Shown here in pieces: positions 34,328 to 43,346 of a DNA stretch of 64,000 bases. This stretch comes from JAGIBJ01 sp032119795 (lineage in GTDB: Bacteria; Actinomycetota; Thermoleophilia; Solirubrobacterales; Solirubrobacteraceae): NCBI GenBank assembly GCA_032119795.1, contig JAUMFO010000008.1:186001-250000 (forward strand), in the 5' to 3' direction. Every line of letters begins with the position of its first letter. The first letter of the stretch is position 1. The notes under the pieces are model-generated. The model made no database searches. It was given only the letters and a program-made list of their open reading frames with translations, and was not told where the DNA came from. Both the position numbers and the translations under genes were made by a program.

Positions 34328-37164
34328 CGTCGCCCGCGAGTGACCTCCTTGAGCGCGACTCCCAGGCTGACGCCATCGATCGTGCGCTGGCCGCCGGTCG
34401 ACGGAGCGAAGGGCGCGTCGTGCTGATCGAGGGCCCGGCCGGAATCGGGAAGAGCGGGCTGCTGCACGCGCTGCGCCAGCAGGCGGAAGGCCGGAGTCGC
34501 GTCCTGGCCGCGCGGGCCAGCCGGTTGGAGCAGGCGTTTGCGTTCGGGGTAGTCCGCCAGCTGTTTGAGCAGGCCGTCCGCGACCCCGAGGTCGGTAGCC
34601 GGGCGCTTGAGGGAGCCGCGGGCGCCGCAGCCGGGATCTTTGACGACGCCCCAAGCGAGGCGGGCGCGGCAAGCTACGCGATTTTGCATGGCTTGCACTG
34701 GCTCGCGCTCAACCTGGCCGACGACGGTCCACTGGTCCTGGTCGTCGACGATCTGCACTGGTGCGACATCTCCTCGCTGCGCTTTCTGACCTATCTGGCG
34801 CGCCGGCTCGACGGGACGCCGATCGTGTTGGCAGCCACGACCCGCCCGGTCGGCTCCGGGCCCGCCGGCGATCCCGGAGTGGAGCTGGCCTCAGACCTGC
34901 TGGTGGAGCTGCTCGGTGATCTCTCGGCCGAGCTGTCTGCGGTCCACCTCCATCCCCAGCCGCTCTCCCAGGAGGCGTCGGCGGAGCTGCTGGAGCGTCT
35001 GCTTGGTGCCCGTCCAGGGCCGCGGTTTGCGGCGGCGTGCTTCGACTCCACCGACGGCAACCCGCTCCTGCTCACGCAGCTCGCCCACTCCTTGCGCGCC
35101 GAGGGCACCGAGCCCACAGACGAGCAGGCTGGCGCCGTGCGCCGCACCGCCCACCGGGCGTTGTCTCGAACGGTGCTGGCTCGCGTGGGCCGGCTCTCGC
35201 CCGCCACCGTCGGCGCCGTTCGCGCCATTGCGATCTTGGGCGAGACGGCGACCACCGAGCTCGTCGCCGCGCTCGCGGGAATCTCGACCGACGAGGTCAT
35301 CACCGCGGTTCAGGAGCTCGTCGCCGCGCAGGTGCTCTCTCGCTCCGACGGGCTGTCGTTCGTCCATGCGCTCGTGCGTGATGCCGTGTACTTCGACCTG
35401 CCGGGGCCGGAGCGCGAACGCTTCCATGCCCGTGCCGCGCGCCTGCTTGCGGGCGCTGGCGCCCCGGTCGAGCGGATCGCCAGCCAGCTCGAACTCGCGC
35501 CTCGAACCGGTGACCGGTGGGCGGTGGAGATCAACGTCGCGGCCGCCGAGGCTGCCGTGGCGCGTGCCGCGCCGGATGCCGCCGCCGAGTATCTCCAGCG
35601 GGCACTTGAGGAGCCGCCCACACCGGAGCTGCGGAGCGAGCTCACCCGTCGCCGCGGGATGCTGCTCGTCGACGTGAACGGCCCGAGCGCGGGCGTCGCG
35701 CTGCGCGCCGCGGTCGAGCTGGAGCCCGACCCAATGCAGGCCGCCGCGATCGAGATCCAGCTCCTGCAGGTGTTGACGTTCACCGGCGGGCAGGCGGAGA
35801 GCAACCGCATCGCCAGGGCCCGGCTGGAGCAGCTGCCGGCCGAAGCCGATGATCTGCTTGCGCTCTACGAGACGTTCCGGGCGAATTCCGTCACGTTCGG
35901 CGCCGTCGACGACGACGCCGTCCCGGCCCTCGCTCACGCCCGGGAGTGGCCGCTGGGCGCCGGAGGCCCCGGGGTCCGTGCCCGGGCCAGCCTCGCGTCG
36001 ATGATGTGGATGTTTGACGGCGGCACCGCTGAGGAGTGCACGGCGCTGGCAAAGTGGGCGATCTCCGGCGATCAGATGCTCCTGCGCACGCAGACGATGC
36101 CCGCCGTCGGCGCGCTCCTCACGCTCTCGTGGGCCGACCGCGACGAGCCGCTCACCGTGTGGGAGGACGCCCGCGACGAAGCGCACCGCACCGGCGCGGC
36201 CCTGCTGCACTGGACCATCGACGTGTGGCTGGGGGCCGAGCAGCAGCGCCGTGGCAATCTGGGGTCGGCCGTCGAGCTGCTGCGGGAGGCGGCCGTCATC
36301 GGACGACGCTGGAACGCGGGCGGAAGCCAGTACGCCGGCGATCAATTCAGTGACGCGCCGCTCGCGCTCGCCCTCCTGGACCAGGGCAAAGTCCCTGAGG
36401 CCTGCGCAGTGATCGACCGGTCACCGGCGAGCCTGACGGACACGATGTTCAGCACGCAGATCTGGCTCCACGCGCAGGCACACGTGCGGCTGGGCGAGGG
36501 GCGCCTCGATGAGGCGCTCGAAGCCACGTTGCAGCAGGAACGCCGAGCGACCTGGATGCACACGCCGATCGTGGCCGATTGGCGCCTGCCCCGTGCGCTG
36601 GCGCTGCACCGCCTCGGCCGCGCCGAGGAGTCGGTAGGCGTCGCCCGCGAAGCGGTTGCCATGGCCGAGCGTTGGGGCACGCCGAACGTCGTCGGGCCGG
36701 CCTTGCGTGTGCTTGGCGAACTGCTCGGCGCGGACGGTCTCCCCCAGCTCGAGCGCTCGGTGTCCTTGCTCTCCGGTTCGTCCGCGCGCCTGGAGTACGC
36801 CAAATCGCTGGCGGCGCTGGGCGGGGCATTGCGTCGCGAGCGCCAGCCGACGGACGCCCGCGACCCGCTCGAGCGGGCCTACGAAGTCGCTCGTGCCTGC
36901 GACGCCGACGGGATCGTCGAGCAGATTCGAACGGAGCTGGCGGCGTCCGGCGTGCGTCGCCGCCGCGACGAGGCCGGCGGGACCGGTGCGCTGACGCCGA
37001 GTGAGCGGCGCGTCGCCGACTTGGCTGCCGGCGGACGGACCAATCGCGAGATCGCCCAGGAGCTGTTCGTGACGCCCAAGACCGTCGAGGTGCACCTCTC
37101 GGCGGCCTACCGCAAGCTCGGCATTGCGTCGCGTCACGCGCTCGCCGGCGTCCTCCAGGGTTGA
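34324..37164 (+). CDS. LAL-type regulator 3: AAA ATPase with C-terminal LuxR HTH
   Basis: 946 residues. Walker A is EGPAGIGKSGLL, Walker B LVLVVDDLHWCD, and the HTH LTPSERRVADLAAGGRTNREIAQ with KTVEVHLSAAYRKLGIASRHAL. It is the most diverged of the three. It has a small insertion after the ATPase core (SGPAGDPGVELASDLLVELLGDLSAE region) and different middle repeats. Start ATGA overlaps the previous stop. The HTH helices are nearly identical in all three, so they may recognise the same DNA site while sensing different signals (inference). Confidence 0.92.
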   Translation: MTSPASDLLERDSQADAIDRALAAGRRSEGRVVLIEGPAGIGKSGLLHALRQQAEGRSRVLAARASRLEQAFAFGVVRQLFEQAVRDPEVGSRALEGAAGAAAGIFDDAPSEAGAASYAILHGLHWLALNLADDGPLVLVVDDLHWCDISSLRFLTYLARRLDGTPIVLAATTRPVGSGPAGDPGVELASDLLVELLGDLSAELSAVHLHPQPLSQEASAELLERLLGARPGPRFAAACFDSTDGNPLLLTQLAHSLRAEGTEPTDEQAGAVRRTAHRALSRTVLARVGRLSPATVGAVRAIAILGETATTELVAALAGISTDEVITAVQELVAAQVLSRSDGLSFVHALVRDAVYFDLPGPERERFHARAARLLAGAGAPVERIASQLELAPRTGDRWAVEINVAAAEAAVARAAPDAAAEYLQRALEEPPTPELRSELTRRRGMLLVDVNGPSAGVALRAAVELEPDPMQAAAIEIQLLQVLTFTGGQAESNRIARARLEQLPAEADDLLALYETFRANSVTFGAVDDDAVPALAHAREWPLGAGGPGVRARASLASMMWMFDGGTAEECTALAKWAISGDQMLLRTQTMPAVGALLTLSWADRDEPLTVWEDARDEAHRTGAALLHWTIDVWLGAEQQRRGNLGSAVELLREAAVIGRRWNAGGSQYAGDQFSDAPLALALLDQGKVPEACAVIDRSPASLTDTMFSTQIWLHAQAHVRLGEGRLDEALEATLQQERRATWMHTPIVADWRLPRALALHRLGRAEESVGVAREAVAMAERWGTPNVVGPALRVLGELLGADGLPQLERSVSLLSGSSARLEYAKSLAALGGALRRERQPTDARDPLERAYEVARACDADGIVEQIRTELAASGVRRRRDEAGGTGALTPSERRVADLAAGGRTNREIAQELFVTPKTVEVHLSAAYRKLGIASRHALAGVLQG

Positions 37165-37296
37165 GGTCGCCACGCAATCTTGGGGGTCAACTCTGGGGTT
37201 CCCCCCGATGGCAGGGGGCTCGGAAAGGCGGAAAGTGATCTCATCGCGACGACTCCCCGCTGAGGCGTCGCCGGCACCACTCCGACGACCTCCGCT

Positions 37297-37473
37297 ATGG
37301 CCCTCATGCTCACCTCCCGCTCGCCCGATGCCGGGCTCCTTTTCCTCCTGATGCCCGAGCCAGCGCCGCGCGCACAACCGAGCGCGGGCCGACGCTCGAC
37401 GGAGCGCATCGCGGCGCTGGCCGCGCGCGCCGCTGTGCGGGCCGCAGCCGACCGCAGCGCGGTGAGCGCATGA
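37297..37473 (+). CDS. Possible small protein (58 residues), function unknown
   Basis: ATG at 37297 opens 58 codons: a short hydrophobic start (GLLFLLMPEP) and an Arg/Ala-rich end (RIAALAARAAVRAAADRSAVSA). The stop overlaps the ATG of the next small ORF by 4 bp (ATGA), the same coupling used by genuine gene pairs in this window. The composition is what random GC-rich DNA could also give, so this is tentative. Confidence 0.35.
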   Translation: MALMLTSRSPDAGLLFLLMPEPAPRAQPSAGRRSTERIAALAARAAVRAAADRSAVSA

Positions 37474-37697
37474 CGGCAGGAGGACCGCCGGACGGCGACC
37501 CGATCGAGATCCTGGCGAGGTTCGCGCGATCCGCCGGAAGGGACGCCCCGCAGGGCACGCTCATCATCGATGGGCGCGAGCCGCTGCGCTTCGCCGGGTG
37601 GCTCGACCTCATGGCGATCGTCGAGCAACTGCTCGACGACGATCGCGCTGCGGCACCCTCGATCGAGCCTGCTGCAGCGCCGCCGCCGGCGGAGTAG
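37470..37697 (+). CDS. Small hypothetical protein (75 residues)
   Basis: Sequence MTAGGPPDGDPIEILARFARSAG then GTLIIDGREPLRFAGWLDLMAIVEQLLDDD and a Pro/Ala tail. The middle has a plausible beta-hairpin plus amphipathic helix, and codon use is compatible with a real gene. ATGA overlap with the upstream ORF and a position 27 bp before pepA suggest co-transcription with pepA. No family recognised. Confidence 0.5.
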   Translation: MTAGGPPDGDPIEILARFARSAGRDAPQGTLIIDGREPLRFAGWLDLMAIVEQLLDDDRAAAPSIEPAAAPPPAE

Positions 37698-37724
37698 GTC
37701 CGCCACGTCGTACGGTGAGGAGTA

Positions 37725-39173
37725 ATGAACGTCTCTACGGCTGCCGCTCTTCCCTCCGACGGACTCGACGCGGTCGTCTTGGCCCTGGCGACCGACGTGC
37801 CCGTCTCCGAGCCGTACCGTGCTCTGGTCGACGCCGCAACGGCGCGGGGCGAGGTCAAGACGAAGACCGGTCACCTCGCGCATCTGCACGATGGCGACAC
37901 GCGCGTCATCGTGATCGGGCTCGGCGATGCCGGCGCCGTCACTCCCGAGTCGCTCCGCGTGGCCGCTGCCCACGCCGCCGCCCGCGCCTCCGCACTTGAC
38001 GCCAAGACCATCCATTGGCTGCAGCCGGAGGGGATCGCCGTCGGCGCCGCTGAGGCCACCGGAGCGATCGTCGAAGGGACGATGCTGCGCCTCTGGGCCT
38101 ATGCCGCCAAGCGCAAAGGCAACCCGGAGCCCGATCCCAAGCCGACGGCGCTGGTCGTCGTCGGGGGCGACGAGGCAGCCGCCGCAGCCGGCCAGATCAT
38201 CGCCAGCGCGGCCAACTGGGCCCGTGTCCAGCAGCACGAGCCGGCCAACGTGCTGACGCCAACTGAGCTTGGGGTGCGCGCGAAGGCGTTGGTCGCAGAC
38301 CTCGGCATCCCTCACCTTGAGATTGAGATTGAGACTACGCCTGAACTCGAGGAGAAGGGCATGGGCGCACTGCTTGCCGTCTCCCAGGGCTCGGTCGAGC
38401 CGCCAGCCCTCATCACCGCCCGCTACCGCCACCCCGCGGCGACCGGGCCGCGTATCGCGCTCGTCGGCAAGGCCGTCACGTTCGACAGCGGCGGCATCTC
38501 GATCAAGCCGAGCGCCCGGATGCACGAGATGAAGTTCGACATGAGCGGCGGCGCCGTCGTGCTCGGCGTGCTTCAGGCCGTCGCGGCACTCGACCTCCCG
38601 CTCGATCTGCTCGTCGTCGTCGGCGCGACGGAAAACATGCCGTCATCCAAGGCCTACAAGCCCGGCGACGTGATCACGGCTGCCGACGGCACCACGATCG
38701 AGATCACCAACACCGACGCCGAAGGCCGCATGGTGCTCGCCGACTGTCTCTGGCACGCCAAAGAGCAGGGCGCCGAGGTGCTCGTCGACGTCGCCACGCT
38801 GACGGGCGCGGTCGTCGTCGCCCTCGGCTCAACCCACGCCGGCCTGATCTCGACCGACGACGAACTCGCCGCCGAGCTGCTCGCGGCTTCCGAGCGCTCG
38901 GGTGAACTCGCGTGGCGTCTGCCGCTGCACCCCGAATACGCGAAGCTGATGAACAGCCCGGATGCCGACCTGGTCAATGGCAGCCTAGAGCGCAAGGCCG
39001 GCACGATCACCGGCGGCTACTTCCTCTCGCGCTTTGCCGCCGACACGCCGTGGGCTCACCTCGACATCGCCGGCACCGCCTGGGGCCTCGGCCGCGCCTA
39101 CGCGGCTCGCGGCGGCTCGGCCTACGGCCTGCGGCTGCTCGTCGACTGGCTCCGCGAGCGCTCCGCCGTTTGA
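37725..39173 (+). CDS. pepA: Leucyl aminopeptidase (M17 family)
   Basis: 482 residues. The M17 active-site region is complete: LVGKAVTFDSGGISIKPS (first metal ligands), MKFDMSGGAVVLG, and the signature NTDAEGRMVLADCL, with TLTGAVVVALG after it. It removes N-terminal residues from peptides using two metal ions in a hexamer. Some M17 proteins also bind DNA. A strong hairpin follows its stop. Confidence 0.96.
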   Translation: MNVSTAAALPSDGLDAVVLALATDVPVSEPYRALVDAATARGEVKTKTGHLAHLHDGDTRVIVIGLGDAGAVTPESLRVAAAHAAARASALDAKTIHWLQPEGIAVGAAEATGAIVEGTMLRLWAYAAKRKGNPEPDPKPTALVVVGGDEAAAAAGQIIASAANWARVQQHEPANVLTPTELGVRAKALVADLGIPHLEIEIETTPELEEKGMGALLAVSQGSVEPPALITARYRHPAATGPRIALVGKAVTFDSGGISIKPSARMHEMKFDMSGGAVVLGVLQAVAALDLPLDLLVVVGATENMPSSKAYKPGDVITAADGTTIEITNTDAEGRMVLADCLWHAKEQGAEVLVDVATLTGAVVVALGSTHAGLISTDDELAAELLAASERSGELAWRLPLHPEYAKLMNSPDADLVNGSLERKAGTITGGYFLSRFAADTPWAHLDIAGTAWGLGRAYAARGGSAYGLRLLVDWLRERSAV

Positions 39174-39178
39174 CAGAA

Positions 39179-39204
39179 GTGCGCGAGCTCCCCAGCTCGC
39201 GCAC
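39179..39204 (+). terminator. pepA terminator hairpin
   Basis: Perfect 11-bp stem GTGCGCGAGCT / AGCTCGCGCAC with a CCCC loop, 5 bp past the pepA stop. No T-run follows directly. Confidence 0.7.
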
Positions 39205-39459
39205 CCCTATCGATCACATGACGGGCGACGCACAGGCTTCCCCAAGCGCACGCCTCCCATCAGTGCCGCGCGTGGCCCCGGCTGTCCCGACCGGGTTCAT
39301 GCCTCGCGCAAGTTTGCAACATCCCCTTGGCTACAACGGACGGGACGGCCCCCTCGGAGCCCTGGCTCCGTGCCACTGTTTCCCGTGGTGGTCTCTTGCT
39401 TGTACCAGTTACTAGATGGCCGTCACGTTCGTCCCGACTTCATTGGACGAAAAGGCAGT

Positions 39460-39506
39460 GCGGCGACGCCCGGGCCGCAGGGAACCCGTATGCGTGGCGT
39501 CGCCGC
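39460..39506 (-). terminator. Terminator hairpin of the LCAT-like gene
   Basis: Arms GCGGCGACGCC (39460-39470) and GGCGTCGCCGC (39496-39506) are perfect 11-bp complements. On the minus strand the hairpin is followed by ACTGCCTTTT. It starts 8 bp after the stop codon. Confidence 0.7.
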
Positions 39507-39514
39507 GAGGCACC

Positions 39515-42445
39515 TCAGCGTCGAGTTCGCAGCGTCGTCTTCACCGCAGCGCGACTCGTCTGACCCGTGGCCGAGCGCAGCGTCACGGCCAGGGTGGCGA
39601 CCACCCCACGGCGGCGAATGTTCGCGCGCGCGACCTTGGCGAGCGTCAGGCTGACGCGCGTCATGCCCGCCTTCTTGAGCCGCATCTTGGCGGCCTTCGC
39701 GAGTGGCTTGCCGCCTTTGCCCTTCAGGGTGATGGTGCCCGTCGCCGCCATATTGGCCCCAACGGTCACCCTGACCCGGCCCTTGGCGTCGACGCGAAGC
39801 GCCTTCGCGACCTTGAGCCGCGCGGCCAACGCGTCGGCGGGCGCGTCCGCCCGGGCCAGCGGCGCGGTGCCGGAGCTGCTCCCTGCACCGGCGCTCGGCC
39901 CGCCCTCGGCGTTCGGGCTGACGACCTGGCCGTCGACGCTGACCACCGGCTGGGCAGCGGTGCCGCCGAGCACGACACGACCGGTCACGGGCCCGTACTG
40001 GCGGGGCACTCCCTCCCCCGCGTCGGTGATCGCACTGATCGAGAAGCGGTCGCCTTCGGCGTCGAAGCCGATCGGGCCGCCGAGGCCGTCGCTCGTCACG
40101 ATCGTCGTCTGCCCGGGCAGGCGGATCACGTCGATCTCGTCGGCGAGTTCGGCGTCGGCCAGGCTCTTGCCGCCCGCGGTCGGCGCCGCGCGCCCGAGAC
40201 TGCGCGGCGTCGGCTGACCGATCGGAACGTTGCGGAAGACCTTCACGACCTGCCCGCTCAGCGAGCAGTTGGTGTGCGGCATCCGTCGCGGGATGGCGCC
40301 GCTCGTGAGGAAGTCCGCGTAGGCGCGCTGAGTGAACCCGTCCGCGGTCTGCCGCATGTGGGGCACGCCGCAGCGGTACTGGATGTGGACGTCGTCGCCG
40401 AGTGGGTTCGTCGTGCCCATGTCGCCTTGGGTGGCGCTGCGGACGGGGACGGTGCCGTCGCCTTGGCCGAAGAACAGACCGATCGCCGCCTGGCCGTCGA
40501 ACGACGGTGCGATGCTGACCTTCTCGACCGTCGGCAGGCCGATTCCGGTGACGGAGCGGAAGTCGATCTTGCCGGCGTAGTCCTTGAACCCGTCGATCTT
40601 CTGGTGGGTTGCGCGGGCCGCGGCGAAGAGCGCCTCGTTGCCACCGGTCGAGCCCAGGAAGCGACGCACTCCGCCCTGGTCCTGGCGGACGGCGTCGTAC
40701 GTCAACCATTGGCCGTATTCGTCGCTCGGCGCGAGGTGGTAGGCGCCGCCGGAGTTGATGATGAACGTGCGCAGGTTCTCGTTCTTGATGAAGAGGTCCA
40801 GGGCGGAGAAGTCCGGGCCCTCAATCCCGAAGGCGATCGGGAAGACGGGCTTGGGCGCGCCCCACCAGGGCGCGCCGACCGTCACCATGCGGGCAACCTT
40901 CTTGGCTCGGGCCGGGTCTTCGATGTAGGCGCGCATGAGCAGGGAGCCGTAGGAGTGGGTCGCGAAGGCGGCTCGGCTCACGCCTTGGCGACGAGGGAGG
41001 TCCTGCTTCACGAGGCGATCGATCTGCTCATCGACGCGCTTGAAGCTCTCCTCCGGTGACTTGCGCCAGTCCCAGCCCATCACGTACCAGCCGTCTGGGT
41101 CGCCGGCGCGGGTCTTGATGTCCTTGAGCCAGTCGGTGGCGTGGCCGTAGACGTCGGCCCCCAGGAACGAGTCGACCTCCTTGCCGGTTGGCGAGGCGGC
41201 CGGGCAGGCAGCCTCGGTTTTGCCGTCGGCGGCCATCGCGATCCGCTCGAGGTGGATCGGCGGGATCGCCGGCATCCAGACCTTCTCGCCGCCACAGACG
41301 ATCTCGGAGCCCAGGAAGCCCGGGGCGAAGATCACGGGGACGTCCTGCGACTGGATGTCGCCGGTCGAGCGGCCACCGAGGGCCGAGGTGTGGCCGATGA
41401 CCCACGCAGGGTTGCCATCGAGGTACGGCTCCTCGACCGGGTCGGTGTCGCGCACGTCGCCGTCCGGGTCCGGAATACGGTGGGTCTTCCAGCCACAGTG
41501 CTGCTGACCGCTGCGGTCGTTGGCGCAGCCGCTCACGATGAGGCGGGTGCCGTCCGGCGCGTACCGCACGGCGGTGTCGCTGAACGCGAGTTTGTAGTCG
41601 TACAGCACCTCGCCGGTGCTCCAGCGGATGACCTTCATGCGGGGACCGCTCGTGGTCGTCGTCCGGATGACCATCCGTGAGCCGTCGGGGGAGGCGTCCA
41701 TGTCGCCCACGCCAAGCTCCTGGGTGATCTTCTGCTTCGACGACGCCTTCATGACCTGGGTCCCGTCGGCGCCGGCGATGATCACGGCGGGTTCGCCCGC
41801 GCCCTGCGGCCAGACCATGCTCTCGACCACCCCGTAGGGCTTGAGCGGAATGTGGGCGACCGCACCGCTGAGTCCTGTCTCGTAGGGCTTGGCCATCACG
41901 GTCGCGCCGTTCTCGGCGACGTGCTGGGCGGCGTCGTCGGCGTAGACCTGCCGGATCCAGCTGAGATCCCCGGCGGGCGTCCACGCCGGCGCGTGGTCGA
42001 AGGTGACCTCGCCGTCCTCACAAAGGTTGCAGGAAGCGACTTTGCCGGGGTAGGGGCTGGAGACCCGCTCCCAGGTGATCGGGCCCTCGGTGCCGTCGGG
42101 ATTGGTGGCCTGTGAGAGGTCGGCGACGTGGATGGCCGTCATGTCCTGGAAGACGCCGTTGGGAATCGACTTGACGAAGGCGAGCTTGGTGCCGTCCGGA
42201 GACCAGGACACCGCGGACTCCGGCGACAGGACGTTCAGCGGCTCCTCGGCCTTGGGCACCGTCGTGATGGTGCGCGGCGGAAGCGCGTCGTAGGGGTCAT
42301 CGACGCGCAGGACGCCATTTGAGATCCAGGCGATCTTGCCGCTGGATCCGGAGAAGGAGGCCGAGGCCGATTGGGGAAGCGCGGCGGCAGTCAGCGCCGC
42401 GGTGGCGAGGAGCAGCCCGGCGAGCCCAGAGCGTGGAGCGAACAT
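39515..42445 (-). CDS. Secreted beta-propeller plus LCAT-like alpha/beta-hydrolase
   Basis: 976 residues. A signal peptide occupies about 1-29 (GLAGLLLATAALTAAALP, cleavage near ASA). Residues 35-340 have TolB/WD40-type repeats (SWSPDGTKLAF, DASPDGSRMVI, RYAPDGTRLIV). Residues 368-720 resemble lecithin:cholesterol acyltransferase/phospholipase A: VIFAPGFLGSE (oxyanion loop 375-380), WYVMGWDWRKSPEE and ATHSYGSLLMRAYIED with Ser498 as nucleophile. GQGDGTVPVRSA likely contributes the Asp. The rest is beta-rich and Ala/Gly-rich with a basic C-terminus. It probably hydrolyses or transacylates an external lipid. The propeller-LCAT fusion is unusual. It stands alone. Confidence 0.85.
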   Translation of the reverse strand: MFAPRSGLAGLLLATAALTAAALPQSASASFSGSSGKIAWISNGVLRVDDPYDALPPRTITTVPKAEEPLNVLSPESAVSWSPDGTKLAFVKSIPNGVFQDMTAIHVADLSQATNPDGTEGPITWERVSSPYPGKVASCNLCEDGEVTFDHAPAWTPAGDLSWIRQVYADDAAQHVAENGATVMAKPYETGLSGAVAHIPLKPYGVVESMVWPQGAGEPAVIIAGADGTQVMKASSKQKITQELGVGDMDASPDGSRMVIRTTTTSGPRMKVIRWSTGEVLYDYKLAFSDTAVRYAPDGTRLIVSGCANDRSGQQHCGWKTHRIPDPDGDVRDTDPVEEPYLDGNPAWVIGHTSALGGRSTGDIQSQDVPVIFAPGFLGSEIVCGGEKVWMPAIPPIHLERIAMAADGKTEAACPAASPTGKEVDSFLGADVYGHATDWLKDIKTRAGDPDGWYVMGWDWRKSPEESFKRVDEQIDRLVKQDLPRRQGVSRAAFATHSYGSLLMRAYIEDPARAKKVARMVTVGAPWWGAPKPVFPIAFGIEGPDFSALDLFIKNENLRTFIINSGGAYHLAPSDEYGQWLTYDAVRQDQGGVRRFLGSTGGNEALFAAARATHQKIDGFKDYAGKIDFRSVTGIGLPTVEKVSIAPSFDGQAAIGLFFGQGDGTVPVRSATQGDMGTTNPLGDDVHIQYRCGVPHMRQTADGFTQRAYADFLTSGAIPRRMPHTNCSLSGQVVKVFRNVPIGQPTPRSLGRAAPTAGGKSLADAELADEIDVIRLPGQTTIVTSDGLGGPIGFDAEGDRFSISAITDAGEGVPRQYGPVTGRVVLGGTAAQPVVSVDGQVVSPNAEGGPSAGAGSSSGTAPLARADAPADALAARLKVAKALRVDAKGRVRVTVGANMAATGTITLKGKGGKPLAKAAKMRLKKAGMTRVSLTLAKVARANIRRRGVVATLAVTLRSATGQTSRAAVKTTLRTRR

Positions 42446-42560
42446 GGCAGCACCTTCTCCCGCCAGCGCGGGCGCGCCATCGTGGAGCCCCCCAAACCCG
42501 AACCCGAGTCTTGGTCCCCTACCCCCAAGAGGCCCCCGGGGTTCGCGGCGGGCGCGGCGC

Positions 42561-43151
42561 CTAGCTCATCTTCACGTAGCCGAGCGCGCTGCTGGCTGCG
42601 TGGGTGCGGCGGATCACCTGGTCGGAGCTGTTGCCCTCGATTGTGTGCACCGTGCCATCGGCGTCGACGGATTCAACCATGCCGATGTGTTCGTCCCAGA
42701 CGATCAGATCGCCAGGGCTCGGCGTGACGCCGGGACCGTTCTTCTCAGCTTTCCCCGTTCGCTGCGCCCACGCGTAGAGCGCGTCGACGCTGCCAAACCC
42801 CTGCCCGGCCTCACCGACGGGAGCTCCAGCCGACTTGGCCAGCCAGCTCGTGAAGTACGCACACCACGGGCCGACGCCGGAGCCGGCGGTAGCCGTGCGG
42901 TACTCCTTGATGCGGGTGCCGTCGTTGGAGCCCATGGGCTCCTCCTTCACGCCGATCTCCTGCTGCGCCAACGCAACCATCTTCTGGCCGACGCTTCCTC
43001 CAGCCGGAGCAACGCCCATCACCCCTGCGGCATTTGAGGTCGCCGTGCTGAGCACCTGGCTGAACTGGGTGCCCGGGCGTGCCGGGGCAACCGGCGGCGC
43101 CATGGCGGTCTGGAGCTGGGAGACGCGCGTGAGGACGGCTTCGAGGCTCAT
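42561..43151 (-). CDS. CHAP-domain peptidoglycan hydrolase, probably flagellum-associated
   Basis: 196 residues from ATG at 43151 (a TTG one codon upstream is also possible). The N-terminus MSLEAVLTRVSQLQ resembles the start of actinobacterial flagellar cluster hydrolases. Residues 55-190 form a CHAP-type cysteine peptidase/amidase: VALAQQEIGVKEEP, SGVGPWCAYFTSWLAKSAG with C97, PGDLIVWDEHIGMVESV with H155, then VHTIEGNSSDQVIRR. It would cut peptidoglycan to let the rod pass, a job done by FlgJ or SLT-type enzymes elsewhere. It lies just downstream of the first flagellin. No signal peptide is visible, consistent with flagellar or other non-Sec export. Confidence 0.8.
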   Translation of the reverse strand: MSLEAVLTRVSQLQTAMAPPVAPARPGTQFSQVLSTATSNAAGVMGVAPAGGSVGQKMVALAQQEIGVKEEPMGSNDGTRIKEYRTATAGSGVGPWCAYFTSWLAKSAGAPVGEAGQGFGSVDALYAWAQRTGKAEKNGPGVTPSPGDLIVWDEHIGMVESVDADGTVHTIEGNSSDQVIRRTHAASSALGYVKMS

Positions 43152-43291
43152 CAAGCCCTACATCGGCAGCAACCACAGGTCCCTCCAGTCCGAGCCAGCG
43201 CATTGGCACGTGGGCCGCCACCGGATTCTGGACCGAAGGGCCGCCCTCGAACCCCACCCCAAGCAGGGAAAACCGCCCCGACAACGACCGC

Positions 43292-43311
43292 GGGGCGCCC
43301 GAAGGCGCCCC
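43292..43311 (-). terminator. Terminator hairpin of flagellin gene 1
   Basis: 8-bp GC stem with, in the minus-strand RNA, a C(UUCG)G tetraloop (GGGGCGCC-UUCG-GGCGCCCC). Located 35 bp after the flagellin stop. The same hairpin follows each of the four flagellin genes. Confidence 0.65.
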
Positions 43312-43346
43312 ACATAACCAATGAAGCCGAGGCCTCAGCCGGATCC

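Larger units (their letters stand above)
39174..39514. other. 341-bp region between convergent pepA and the LCAT-like gene
   Basis: Apart from the pepA terminator (39179-39204) and the hairpin at 39460-39506 serving the opposite gene, I see no gene or known RNA. It has no tRNA-like arms. A GACGCACAGGC string recalls cyclic-di-GMP riboswitch fragments, but the rest of that fold is absent. Confidence 0.5.

Noticed and set aside
37186..37210. Weak sigma-28-like match (TCAAC, 13 nt, CCCGATG) before the small ORFs
   Set aside because: Both elements deviate from the six consistent sites, and spacing is shorter; GGGGTTCCCC explains the sequence equally well as a small hairpin.
39230..39420. Possible cyclic-di-GMP riboswitch (GACGCACAGGC string)
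   Set aside because: The second conserved arm, tetraloop and receptor of GEMM riboswitches could not be found, and no suitable downstream gene lies on that strand.
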